NCBI GenBank assembly: GCA_048013815.1
Contig: CM106586.1
Location: forward strand, 8,990,001 to 9,054,000
Source of the DNA: Setoptus koraiensis
Taxonomy: Eukaryota > Arthropoda
Reading direction: 5' to 3'
DNA length: 64,000 nt
The notes under the pieces were generated by a model that had not been told where the DNA came from, ran no database searches, and saw only the letters and a program-made list of their open reading frames with translations. A program made the position numbers and the translations under genes. Shown here one piece after another: positions 24,902 to 37,300 of this stretch. Position 1 is the stretch's first letter. Each line of letters opens with the position of its first letter.

Positions 24902-27900
24902 TATTAACTTATGACCGGTTTATTACCAACATCAAGGCCTACGAATTGCGGTTTTTGTGTAGAATCTGGCGGACTTTAGTTGAGAGAGCACACTTTCGCA
25001 AGCATGCTTATGTCAGACATTCAATTTATATTTGATGGTTACAATTATTTTTTGGGCGCATGGCTCTACCATTCCAGACGATTTTTCGTTCATTAGCACT
25101 CTTAAAAGTTGCAGTCAACTTGTACCTGTTACACAAACATTAGAAATATATCACCTTTCCGTTTTTTCAACATCGCTGTCTTTCCATGCTTTCATTGAAT
25201 GACTATCAAGTTTCTCAAGTACAAGCTTTGAGCCTGTTCTATTCGACCAATCCAGACTTCAGGATTTTAGACAGCCAAATTGAACGTTTTTCGACGTTGG
25301 ATCACGTTCGGCCTGTTAGATATGAAACGGACATCGATGCATCCCTAATTGTAGTAACTGTGTAGTATGTTTCAACCGATTCCTACCGAAAAAAAAACCC
25401 AGGTTTTCGAATGATTTTTACCTTTTTAGGGCCAAAATAACTACCGATTCTGATGGGCTTAGTAATCACATCTCGTGATACACAAGATTTGGTTGGTAGA
25501 AGAGCAGACCTATGTTAAAATCAAATCCAAATTCATATTCATTAAACAGAATACATGATGGCATGCAATGCTCGAAATGAAGATATGTCGAGATTTTGTA
25601 CTGTCGAGATTTCATGCGTCAAGCGAACGTCCTTGTCTCTTTTCAAATAGGTTGGGCGTAAATACGGAGCTTGAGAGTTTTGTCATCACCAGAAATACCT
25701 TTGAAGAATCCGAAGCGGATTTTGCTGTCCGTTATAATTAATTTGTGCGCCACTTGGGCACATTTAATTTCGGGCCTCGTTCATTGATTTGACTCTTGGC
25801 TCTCTTGCCACTGTTTTCACGAGAGACCTAAATGCGACCGTAACTTGGCTTAGCTCATTTAAGCGTCACTCTATGGGTAGCGGAGATTGCAAAGTATCAA
25901 TCGGTATTGGTTCGTGCTGACTAGACAAAAAGAGGCAGTGCCTTTGGACGCGAGCACTTTGGTGAGGCACGTTGAATTATTGTTTTGCTACACCGTCATC
26001 GAGCTCTTTGTCCAAGTCAACTTTGAGCTTTGCGTAATATATTGCCCAATACTTAGTTTAAGTAAAAGAAAAAATACGCTACAATAAAGTTGTTGGCCCC
26101 AGGATTGTTGCCGATGGCTACGATGCGGCTAATAGCGCAAAATGACATGGACGATGCCATCTCAATCTGAACACGTCAAGCGGGTATCGTTACGCTGGCC
26201 AAATCACTGCTACCAATCTAAGACATTTCGTTTCGTCGTCCCCGGCCCGCAGAGCGTTCGCGAGTGCCCCTTTGCGACTGGCATCACGACGATGACAAGA
26301 CGATTCAACCAGAGAACCTGCGTCTTATTGTCATTGATTGTGCAGCGATGCAATCTGCATTTATCTCTTCATTTACATTGTATACTGGTGGTGATATATG
26401 TGCTTATATTTGCGTTTATCTTATTTACAGCGCTGTCTATCGCTTCACCAAAGGCCGCTCAGGTAGCGATTAGATTGGCACCGACGCAAATTCAACAACC
26501 ATCAACCAACAGACAGTGTCTGTTCGACTTGAGCCAGAAACTGACAACTTGCGAGCTAGTTACGCAAATTATCGCTCAATTTAGTTACATCATCTGCAAA
26601 TATCAAGCCGGACAATTGCATAACTTATTGCTCGTGTGAGGCGCCCCACTCAAAAAGTCACTCGAGCTGACCGTTTGACTGGTGTGACGCTTGAGGCTCT
26701 GACGGATTAATTGCACACAAGCAGCAGCTCGATGGACGCATGAAGCGACACATGAAAAAGCTGAATTGGCCACTCGGTTTTGTTTGGTCACTCTCTGTCT
26801 CACTTAACACTGTTATCGCGCACATCAGACAGGTTAGCAGCCATCTACCGGTAGTGGCGAGTAACAATAACAAATGGCTAAATTGCAGGCCGGTCGAGCC
26901 GAACAGCTTGTTAGTGTGTGTGTCAGTTGTGATAGGTTGTGTCAGAGAACAGTAGTTATCGTATCGCCGTCGCATAGTGTCCGTTATATGTTACCTGTCT
27001 GATGCAAGTGATCAATCTCACAACGTAGCCCATATATAACCTGACCCACGGCTGACGTGACGCTACATGACGTAACGTGACGTGTCTGTTACGGATGTGC
27101 ATGCGATCATTAATCACATCAGTAGTTGTGTGCCGGCGCGGTTTCCGTTGTTGGTCGCTTGGTTATTTTAGCTAACTAGCCAACTTGTATCGCATGCATG
27201 CCATGCGTGCCCCACACAAACACCAAAACGCCAACGTGCTGCTGGGGCCCGTATAACACACAGGCTGTATCTGGTAACAGGTGATACTGGGGCCCCATTG
27301 TATCGACTGGCGATAGATGTGGCTGATTGGCTGGCAAATAAGCTCGCACAATATTGTCTAATTCACACGGGCAGCGCACACAGTTTGTTGCGATGGCCGG
27401 ATGCTTATTTATATCGGTATATATTACGACATACTGACATACTGACATGGAATGTGTTGTGATACGGCCCTCGATCGGAGTCTATGCAAATTACATAATG
27501 TAACGGCACACACTTTTTCCTGTCAGCTAATGTGTGTGTGTTGCGCAAACAGATTGCTTAATAGCTGCCAGCAGTTGCAAATTATCGTTTTATTCATTGA
27601 GGTTTTGTCCACTTGATTGGCGTTTGCATGTCGGCTGTCTGCAATCAATGCCAATCAATGCTGCCAATATTGCGCAATACACTGGCCTGTGTAATATGCC
27701 AGTAGTAGTATATAATAATTTGGGCCATATAACAGCATATAACAACATGCCAATGGCTAAACCTAAACAATCCACAATTCACGTGCACCACCAAACATTC
27801 ACATATTATCATAATATATTAGATTACAATGCAAACCGGAAGCCAGCCGATAGAGCCCAAATGACAGTTGGTCGAACACAGTCTAGAAAATGGCAATTTG

Positions 27901-28759
27901 TGCACGTTGCAACACAACCAGTGGCCACTTTGTGCCACAGCAGTTACAATAACCGCTCAATGTGTATCCATTGCAACGCAACCAATCGCCATTAACCGTT
28001 ATGGCCGCTATATATCCGCTAATGCAATTCCAATTAACTCATAATAATAATGAGCTTGCCTGAGAGTATTAATTCATGTCACTGACGCCAACAACACACG
28101 CCAGTTATTAAGTCGCCAGTTTGTTCAAGTGTGCACAATTTAGTGCCCCATCGCCCGCTCTCTGGCAAATCGCTCTAGTCTGGCGATTTGCCTGGCCCCT
28201 TTTTTCTGTCGCCGCCTGGCCCATCGATGCTCGCCAATCAGCGCTTGCCGATATTAATCGGGGCCTCAAAACTGCCAAAGTGGCCACTATGGCCATCGGA
28301 GTGAGACAACTCAATTAACCCATTACATAGAGTAGTAAAAGTAGCGCAAAGTGTGTGCAAAACCAGCATCCATTGGGCCTCACCTCAGACACAACAATTC
28401 GACCGGTGAGCGCCCCATTTGAATATCGCTCAGAGTGGCCCAATCAATCTGGCTCGCGGCGCCCATAGCGGTGGCGCATGAACACTGCATGATACTGCGA
28501 TCGTGTCCACGCAAATTATCTCGGCCAACCAATTGCGACACAATCAGTTGCTGCACCAACAACATGGCCACAGTCACTGCCGGTGCCGGTGTGCACCGGT
28601 AAAAATGTCGCTGGCACTGTAATTTTGCTGCAAAATTGATTGGTCAATTTTGTCGCAAAATTCACCTGTCGCCTCATGCACGAGCACTGGGCCCTGACAT
28701 GGCGCCAACAAGCCAATCAAGTTTGCCTAACTCGACTGTGAATGGCTCAATGTGACACT

Positions 28760-28788
28760 AATGTGACAATTAGTCTAATTGTCACATT
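28760..28788. repeat. Perfect 13-bp palindrome with 3-nt loop
   Basis: AATGTGACAATTA at 28760-28772 is followed by GTC and then its exact reverse complement at 28776-28788. A partial third copy (CAATGTGACA) sits just upstream at about 28749-28758. Confidence 0.9.
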
Positions 28789-30530
28789 GAGACGCATCGC
28801 AGAGATGCTCGCCTAACGACGACACCAAATTGGCCCCATCGAGCCGCTGGCGACGAAACGACCACCATTGTTGTTCAATGCGCCATTTGGCCATTTGGGC
28901 CAAATTGAACGGATACAACTATTATTCTATTATCGTCATTACTGGCGCTATAATCAGTGATATGCAGTGATATGCAGTTGTAATCAGTTGGCCGGCAGCC
29001 TCGATATCGCCTATCGCCGGCGATTATATAACCGATCATCGGGCGTGTGTGTGTGTGTTTATAACAAGCAATGTTGACACTCCATCAATTCTCGTTACTT
29101 TATTGTCGCCACTCAGGGGAGAGAGGCCAGCTAAAACACATGAGACGACTTGTGCGCACCGTATCGTGGGGCCCATCTAACGACAACACCAAACCTTATT
29201 AAGTGTGCCCAGATATCTGTTTCAAACAGACTGTGTTTGTCTCTGTCTGGTTGGCGCACCCAAACGCGATCCATGCAAACACATGCGATTTGATCCGATC
29301 CGATCTGACGCAAACCGACTGGCTCAACGTGCCGCTGGGCTTGCGTTGCCGGGTCTAGCCAAATTTAGATTACTCGACACCCCCACTCATTACAGTCAAA
29401 CTGCCATGGATATATAAAATCGAGCCAAAGTGCTCCCATGGATCCGCGTGCATCGAGTTGATTTGCAATTGGGCCTCAGTCGGGGCCCAATTGCCCCACA
29501 GGCCCCCGAGAGTTCGCTGGTGCAAAATAGAGGCTGGATAAGTGGCTCCGGATCGCTTGCTGATTAATAGACGCCAAGCGAGGGCGCCAAATTGCGCCGG
29601 CCAAGTTGATCGTCGTCGTCGTCGACGTCGTTGCCCCCATAGCCGATTGGAAGCTGGCGATTAAGCACGCGATGTTAATCAGTCGGTTCAATATTTGCCT
29701 ATTTAGTCGCAGACCTCCGAGATGGATAGACCAACTTCAAATGGCCGACTGACTGACTGATTGATGCGCGCACTTTAAATCTATTCCAGGCGCTCGCAAT
29801 GTCATATCATGCCTTTGCTATCACGCTGGCCCCATGCAAAACAAGCCAAAACAAGCCAGAAACATGCAGAACCATGCGAAACCATTATTCGACCCGACCC
29901 GTCCTGTCCCGTGCTGTGCCGTCTTTTCGAGCTATCACACAATTTATAGCCGGCTCGGCCAGATTAATTCATTACATGGTCCCTGGCTGGCGCAACAATT
30001 CTTATTAACATGCGAGCGGAGGCTTCGAATTTAAATTATGCAAACAAACACACTTAAACGGGCACGATTATAATCAATTGATGGATCAGATTGAAATTCA
30101 ATTAAGTGAGTCGAGTCGCCGCCGACAAGCAAGCGAGCGCGCCTTCAATCGCTTGTCGTCGTCTCATAATTCAAATATCGGTCCAAATGAATAGATTGGT
30201 GCGTGTCAGTGTTCGCGCTGGCGCTGGCGAGTTTAATTACTGTGTGGGGGCTCATGGTGCCGGGCCGGCGCTTTGCAATGGATAGGGGCCCGCCAGTGGC
30301 GCCACTGTCGCTAGCCTGGCGATATAAAGTATTCGTGTAAAGTATTGCACTATAAAGTATGGTTTTGCCCTACTGTGTCCACGAGCACAATTGTGCAAAT
30401 CGGTCGCGTGTGAAATATGCGCCCAAATCGCACCGACAGCCGCTCGGCACAGATTGGCCGGGTGCAACAGTGCGAAGCGGAAAAGACCGGCCTGCTCGGG
30501 CCGCAGTTTACCTGTGTAGCTGTCATACCG

Positions 30531-30593
30531 CCAGCGACAGCACGAGCAACCAGCGACAACACGAGCAACCAGCGACAACACGAGCAACCAGCA
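30531..30593. repeat. 19-bp tandem repeat (CAGCGACAACACGAGCAAC)
   Basis: Three copies in direct order; the first has one substitution. Confidence 0.9.
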
Positions 30594-32639
30594 AATTGAA
30601 CGGCGATGAGCGTGATTTATGAGAGCTCCCCCCCCCCCGCCCGCCCGCCAACTCGACTCGAGAGATTATATCGAGAAGCGATTATTTCTTATTTTTTATT
30701 TCTTGGCTGCCTGTCGGCCGGCCCGAATTAGCCAGCTGATCCGGTGACAAGTGAGGCGCGAAAACGCGCCCAATGATTATGTGATGCCTCAAAAGCATTC
30801 AGCGACAACGACAACGACAGCGACAACAACAACAACACGACTGGGGCCGAGGGCGAAAGTTAACTCTTGCGCCCACCCCCGCCCCCCGAGTCCAGCACTC
30901 ATCTGTTGTCAGCTGATCTGATAAGTCGATCGGCGGGCGTGTTGAGTCGAGCGCAAACTATTTAAAGTTTTCTCTCGGCGCCCTCAACTAGGTGACCACC
31001 TTGCCAATAGTTAAATTGGCAAGGCGGCAATTCCGCCGGGCTCGCACAACACTGGCGAGAGCACTCAACTAAGCCCAATGTTTGTCTTGAATGTCACAAG
31101 TGGACTCGCTTTATATCTCTAACAACGAGATTATCCCCGTTGGTGCGCCAATCCCCATGAGTGGTGGCGTTGTTATCGATGTTGTTGTTGTCGTTTCTGC
31201 TGTCGTTGTCGAATCGCAACAAATCTTACTGGGGCGCCTTGGCTTTAAATATCTGCTAGTTGTCAATTGCACCATTCGACAATGATGCCAGCGCGATGAC
31301 GACGATGACGCCTGCACGGCGATGCCTTTCTCAGGTTTTACTATTTTCCCTCGCGCACAACTCACAAAGCGACCCTATATCTTGCGCCAAATTTGCCCTG
31401 ATTTCTTCTTCTTGTCGAGGCCCCCTTCTCTGTGTCGTGCCTCTAATAGTAGACTGGCAGTGTTCGTGATGTTTGTTGGCTCGACAATACGGCCATTTTG
31501 TCGCTGCTCGACTATGATCCCTTTGGACATTGGAGCCGTAAAAGAGTGACTGGCCCCATCCGGTCTGACATTTAGACACACGCCGGGCAGCGAAACAGTG
31601 ACAACAACCACCGATAGTTTGCCCATCTGTATGTCACATTGATGCACACACACACACACACACATGTACACATTCAGAGGTTACACATTTTTCCAGTTTG
31701 CAGCATGGCTAACTAAAAATTCTATCTAAAGAATGCATCTTTATTTGGGCAAATCATGTCGTGTGTATGAGCGTAGAAAATGCAGTGTTAGTGCTCAAAA
31801 TATTCATACATATAACATGACATGGAACTGCGTCACGTTTGGCACGTCAGAGATGAAACGGGCTCTAATGGGGCGAAACTCAAATGGATTCCACCAATCA
31901 ATCAATTGATGGCACAAAGATTTGACAAGATTGTTTCGCTGAATTTGATGAGCTCGGTACTGAAAACAAGTCAATGATGTCGCTGAAACTGCTGACTATG
32001 GAGAAAAATAAAGACGCAGACCCGCACACACTCGCAACGAGGCAAACTTGACGAAAACTTGTGCCGTCACTACTTTTTGGCCTGCCAGTTTGGTAGGCAG
32101 CAACCGGAAGTTAGCGCGTGCCCTTGGATTTCTATGTTCTATTACTCAGCATCGATAGCCTAAGGAAATTAGAGGTTAAAAAAATGGTGTCACTATAGAG
32201 AAAATTTCAAAAAGGCGTATTCTTTCAGGCCTCAATTTGGAAAATCCAGAAAAGCAATAGTTGAGTCGATCTGAGTGTCATACTAAAGAGATTCACCTTG
32301 TAAGCTGAAAACATGAATGATACGCCAGATAACTTTTGATGGCGAGCTCGGTATCAACAGTGTGCAGTCATGACTTGCAATTTACGACGATTGACTCGCC
32401 ATTGGAGGGCGCAGATGGGCCCGATGGGGGACAAGCCCGCGAACAATTGAAACATGCTTGCTTTTTTAGCTATAAACTTTCGCTTTTTCGAACAGATTTT
32501 CAGCTGCTGACAGCAACTGCCTGCTAACCGACAATTGTTGTGCCGATGAAGTAACCGGATATTGAGAATCGTCAGTAGGTAGGCCTTTTGAGCGGACAAA
32601 ATTGTGACAGGCGACAATTTGTGGGTTTTGGGGACGATT

Positions 32640-32645
32640 TTTATT
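32640..32645 (-). terminator. AATAAA polyadenylation signal, peptide gene copy B
   Basis: AATAAA on the minus strand, about 97 nt after the proposed stop; same spacing as in copy A. Confidence 0.5.
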
Positions 32646-32741
32646 CGTTGTAATTATCATCTGTTGTCTTGTAGGCAAAGATATGGCATGCAACTGTTCG
32701 ATTGGCGAAAGTGCGATTGCTGAACGCAAGTGCTAATGGTA

Positions 32742-33133
32742 TCATCGCCGTCGATAACAATTGGCTGCTGTTTGTGTGCTTGTTGCACCATTACATATTG
32801 GCCAGGTATTGTTTCTGCTGGATTTGATTTCAATTTCTGTATGACGGATCAAGTTTAATTATTAAAATGGGCTTTCGGGAATTGCGTGCATTGTTACCAA
32901 ACGTTGAATTGAGCGGTGATGCGTTGGTCGGGTGTCTTTATACAGTGACATTCCAGTACATAGTGGCAGCATAAAAGACCAATCGACTTTTCTTTGCACG
33001 CTTCCTCCCTATCTTCAGATTTCATTTTAGCAATTTCCAGACACTTCGGTGGGATAGGGCAATCTGATAGGGCATAATGAAAGACACCGACCAAAAGCAG
33101 CGCTATTGAGACAACGATCATTAATAACCTCAT
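32742..33133 (-). CDS. Small secreted cysteine-rich peptide, copy B (two exons)
   Basis: Paralogue of the gene at 24517-24901. Exon 1 is 32898-33133, the proposed intron is 32818-32897 (80 nt, 7 nt longer than in copy A) and exon 2 is 32742-32817. The 103-residue product differs from copy A at two positions by my reading: Arg to His before YVLEC, and Lys to Arg just after the splice junction. All 10 Cys, the signal peptide and the NNT sequon are retained. Both copies being intact argues that both are, or recently were, functional. Function unknown. The alternative is an unspliced 79-residue protein with seven Cys. Confidence 0.65.
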
Positions 33134-34544
33134 TATTAACTTATGACCGGTTTATTACCAACATCAAGGCCTACGAATTGCGGTTTTTGTGTAGAATCTG
33201 GCGGACTTTAGTTTAGAGAGCACACTTTCGCAAGCATGCTTATGTCAGACATTCAATTTATATTTGATGGTTACAATTATTTTTTGGGCGCATGGCATTA
33301 CCATTTAAGACGATTTTTCGTTCATTAGCACTCTTAAAAGTTGCAGTCAACTTGTACCTGTTACACAAACATTAGAAATATATCACCTTTCCGTTTTTTC
33401 AACATCGCTGTCTTTCCATGCTTTCATTGAATGACTATCAAGTTTCGAGTCTCAAGTACAAGCTCCGAGCCTGTTCTGTTCGACCAATCCAGACTTCAAG
33501 ATTTTAGACAGCCAAATTGAACGTTTTTTGACGTTGGATCACGTTCGGCACGTTTGATATGAAACGGGCATGAACGCATCCCTAATTGTGCGACATCCAA
33601 ATGAATTCGCCTGCCAATCGAGCGCACGATGACTGGACAAATTCGTTTCCCTGTATTCGATAAGGTCAGTCTCCGAAACTGAGTCTCGAATGCGAATCTT
33701 TGTTGCCTTCGGAGCATTTCGACAAGAACAAGAAATATTGGCGTGGATTCATACACACGCAATGAGACAAACTGGATTGAAACTTCGCCGGATCAAAATC
33801 TTACGGGTCGCTGTCTTGGCATGGAGAGGATATAAATAGGCACGAGCACGTATAAGGATAACGGTTATACGAACTATGGGCCGATGGAGCCCATGAAATG
33901 AACGGCGTTTTCAAATTCTCACTGGCAGCGATAACATTTGATTGATGCGAATGAGATTGCCCGTGCCACCATACACAATTGCGGCTCGATAAAGTTTTCC
34001 AGAAATTCGAGTTTGCAAACAGGCCTTATCTACTGGCAGTAATGGTGGCGCCTCTTATTTCGCTGCTCGCCATTGAGCAATTTCCAGTTGTCCAGTCGTT
34101 TGTCGGACTGTCGGATTGTTGCGCTACACTTGAATTGGTGGCCGCAACATGACAGTCTTGAGAAGGGGGGAAAGCAGCGGAAGTGTAATGCAGTTGACAC
34201 GCGATTGACTTTCGGCCGGAAGCTAGCTTTCGCTCTCTGCCGAGTGCCCGATAAAGCGTTGGCGGAATAAAAGAGAGTCGTCACCTTGTGTCCGCGTGTG
34301 ACTGCGGTGGCCCGATATTCGCCCGCTGATCGCCTCGGTCAATGGCGCCCGGCAAGCGGGATGGCACGCCGCAGTGAGCCGATGACCGATTGGCTGGCGG
34401 TTGCGGTCGACAGTGTTGCTTGTGGCGCCTGTCACTGTCACAATAACGATAATAATGATTATTATTTGTTACGTTGTGTGTGTGAAACTCGAGACTGTTG
34501 TCGCGACCGCGTTCGCGCCATTACCGCCCGGAGAGAGGACAATT

Positions 34545-34770
34545 TTTCAGAAAACATCTCCGGATTTCTCCCATTTTCTCCGAATTTCCTCCAAATTTCC
34601 TCCGAATTTCTCCCATTCTCTCCGAAATTCTCCCATCTTCTCCAAAAATTTCCAATTTTTCAAAATTTTCTCAGTTTTTTCCAGATTTTTCCAATTTTCT
34701 CTGAATGTCCCGAAATTTCTGCAATTTGCTCTGCGTGCCCCGAAATTTCTGCAAACTTGCTGCGCGCCCC
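34545..34770. repeat. Pyrimidine-rich imperfect tandem repeat on the plus strand
   Basis: A 225-bp stretch of TTTCTCC/GAATTTCC-like units with strong strand asymmetry. It includes a tandem pair near 34705-34763 of the form CCCGAAATTTCTGCAA followed by TTGCT. Open frames across it are Phe/Ser/Pro or Glu/Lys/Asn rich by-products. Confidence 0.8.
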
Positions 34771-35047
34771 TGCAGAGTGCGCACCAATGCCTGGCACACG
34801 AAGCAATCACTCCATGTGATACACGCTTCTTTTTTCGGCTTTTCTCGCAAATTGCCGGCCGAGCCAACTCTATAGGCCTCTCACTTACTCGCTCAAGCTA
34901 CTCACTGGCAATTGTCAGAGTGCTCAAACACTTCAAGTCGCCCATCTCATCACTGTTTGCTAACTTTAGTTTGCTTTAGTTACTCTCGCCGGTCGGTTAG
35001 CCAGTGTAGGAGGCCGACTGGTTAGCTAGCGTTAGAGGTTTCTGGCG

Positions 35048-35080
35048 AGCTCGTGCATCTCGAGCCGAGATGCACGAGCT
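35048..35080. repeat. Perfect 15-bp palindrome with 3-nt loop
   Basis: AGCTCGTGCATCTCG (35048-35062), loop AGC, then the exact reverse complement at 35066-35080. Confidence 0.93.
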
Positions 35081-35516
35081 GGCCGCGATGAGAGCAGAGA
35101 AGTGGGCAGCACTCGAGCACGAGAGTGGCTCACTTGACCATATAGATCTTGCGGCTAGCATGTTGCGAGCAAGAATTAACTTGTCAGCAAAGTTGACGAG
35201 CATATTTGATGAGATAAAGTTGTTGTCAGCGCTGAGACACGACCAAGGCCAGACGAGAGAGCGGGCACACAAATGCAAAGGCAAAAATAAGCGCTTGTGA
35301 CAAGCGCAACGATAAATGGATAATAATGGATAATGTGTAAAGTGCGTGGCCATTGTCAACTTGCCGGGCCCCATCGACGCCATATTTGACGCGATACATG
35401 CGATGATACAGATATGGCGCGGCAGCAAAATCAACGGCGACATCTGTGCCCGCCGTGTGCGCCACGCCATCACGATATTAGCCGATATTCGGGCGAGGGG
35501 CCCCTCGCCACGCCAT

Positions 35517-35605
35517 CAGTTCGCGACTCGCCCGAGTATCAGTTCGCGACTCGCGCCAGTATCAGTTCGCGGCTCGTCCGAATATCGGTTCGCGACCCGC
35601 CGGCG
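35517..35605. repeat. 23-bp tandem repeat (CAGTTCGCGACTCGCCCGAG plus TAT)
   Basis: Copies begin at 35517, 35540 and 35563, then a diverged one. A second 16-bp array (GGCACTTGGGCAGTCC type) lies at about 35743-35800. Confidence 0.85.
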
Positions 35606-37036
35606 AGCGTTGCATGCGTTTCATCGACAATGCGTATCGACGATACACCCGACGAGAGCATATTTAGCGAAAATGGATTTCGTGCAGCGGCGCAGCGACC
35701 AAGATCGATTTCATCGTTGGGTATTTTCGCCGTGTCGCACTTCGGCAGTCTGGCACCTCGGCAGTCCGGCACTTGGGCAGTCCGGCACTTGGGCAGCCTC
35801 GCAGTGTGTCGGGTGCGAATTTTCGCCGACTCGTAAATCGGACGCTAATAGTTTTGCTCGCTTGAATGGGCGTCAGATGGCGTTTTCGAGCTGGCGCACA
35901 GCTCGCCTAGCGCCAGGTCGCTAGGTGCGCCCCGCTCGGGGCGCCAGACGCATCGTTGGCGGCCGTAACGGGCAGCTAATGAGTGTTTGCGCGCCAGTTA
36001 ATGAAAATTGCGCCCGTGTCCTTGCAGTGTCGCCATTAATTGTGAGCGTCAGTGTCACCGGCGGCGTCGCTGACCCGATCAGGTGTCAACACAATGACTG
36101 TCGGCCGTGACAAGTCGCTAATGACAGCGCACTTGTTAGGCACGCCGAGGCCGCCCGTAACAAGCGCACCGTCCGGCGCCCGGTCGACGCGCAGTCATTT
36201 GACGCGCCGGCCCGTTATGTGACAATTGGCACAATTGCGGCCCGCGTCGCCAGCACCGCGCCCCTCTCTGACAGTATCGCTGACAGTATCTCTGACATTA
36301 TCTCTGACAGTGTTTGTGTGGCGCGCTGTTGTGAAACGTCTTGCCGCGATTCGCAGCCAGCTCAATATTGTCTTGGCTGTTTGTTTATGGCGCTCACTGT
36401 TCGCGTATGCTAATTACCCGCCGACCCGCCGAACTCACACGGCCCGGTGACTTGCCAGCGTCGCATGCGGAAGCCGCGCAACCGGCCCGAACGCAAACTG
36501 CCGACTAGACGGATAATAGCAATGTAAATAAACAAGCAAACTCGCCCGTTGCCCCACACTACTGCCGTACGCCAATATTTGTGCCAAACATCGCTGCTAT
36601 GCCAGTCGCAGCTATGGGGCGCTTTTTAGATGCCTCATAGCACCGATAGTATAGCACCGATGCATTTCAGATGCCCTGCGATGCCGAGCGCCGGCGCATC
36701 TTATTATTATTGGCCTGGCCGATAGTTGCAATTGGCCGCGAACAGATGGAGCGATCGATGGGGCGCCGGCAAGGTCGGCCCCACAGGGTCACCTGATCAC
36801 CTGTGTTGCATGATGCGCATCGCAAGTCGCATCGGTGCGCGACAGTATCAATGCGACGGTGCATCAATTGGCGCAGTAAATCACGCCACCGCGAGCGAGT
36901 TTACTACACTGTAAACTGAGCAGAGACAGTCGTTTGTCGTTTGTGTCAACTGTCTAATTGTTGAAAATTGTTTCAAAACATCGCAAACAACGGCTGGCAA
37001 ACAAACTCACGAGACTGCGTTGCGATCGGGCGCATG

Positions 37037-37100
37037 CGGTATCACTGATACGGTATCACTGATGCGGTATCACTGATTCGGTATCGCTGATACGGTATCA
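37037..37100. repeat. 14-bp tandem repeat (CGGTATCACTGATA)
   Basis: About 4.5 copies at 37037, 37051, 37065, 37079 and 37093 with single-base variants. Confidence 0.92.
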
Positions 37101-37213
37101 GTGTATCAGAGCGAGAGAGATAACATGTTATTTGCAGCCCACTTCATTGCGCCTCATTTGCATGCCGTTGGCTGCTTACGAGAAAGTCTCTCGTAACGAG
37201 TTTCGTCTGTGCG

Positions 37214-37300
37214 TATTTTCGCCCGATATTCGCCCGACAATCGCCCGATTTTCGCCTGATACTCGCCCGACATTCGCCTGACGGTCGCCCGATGTTCGCG
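37214..37300. repeat. About 12-bp tandem repeat (TTCGCCCGATAT type)
   Basis: About seven imperfect copies of a TTCGCCCGA-centred unit. The minus strand gives a spurious Arg/Ser/Gly repeat frame. Confidence 0.8.

Larger units (their letters stand above)
24105..25350. repeat. Segmental duplication, copy A
   Basis: About 1.25 kb matches 32330-33589 in the same orientation, nearly identical over the core (about 24285-25340) and more diverged at the low-coordinate edge. A shorter, diverged match continues outward (about 23940-23975 versus about 32083-32118, sharing GGCAACCGGAAGTTA-like sequence), suggesting a longer original duplication. The copies are about 8.2 kb apart. Each contains one complete secreted-peptide gene on the minus strand. 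Confidence 0.93.
32330..33589. repeat. Segmental duplication, copy B
   Basis: Partner of 24105-25350 in the same orientation. Small indels distinguish the copies, including 7 bp inside the peptide-gene intron and 5-6 bp near 33447. It ends where the shared sequence CATCCCTAATTGT gives way to unrelated DNA. Confidence 0.93.

Noticed and set aside
26142..26639. 165-codon frame with a hydrophobic stretch
   Set aside because: One possible membrane segment (LVVIYVLIFAFILFTALS) but no other support; composition looks random and no paralogue is seen.
32466..32729. 87-codon minus frame shared with copy A at 24298-24504
   Set aside because: The frame differs in length and C-terminus between the two copies because of indels, unlike the secreted-peptide frame; it fits 3' untranslated sequence of that gene.
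34286..34979. Two overlapping plus frames of 177 and 192 codons
   Set aside because: They are produced by the pyrimidine-rich repeat at 34545-34770 (Phe/Ser/Pro in every frame).
35346..35924. 192-codon plus-strand frame
   Set aside because: Runs through 23-bp and 16-bp tandem repeats; Arg/Ser/Ala rich and not domain-like.
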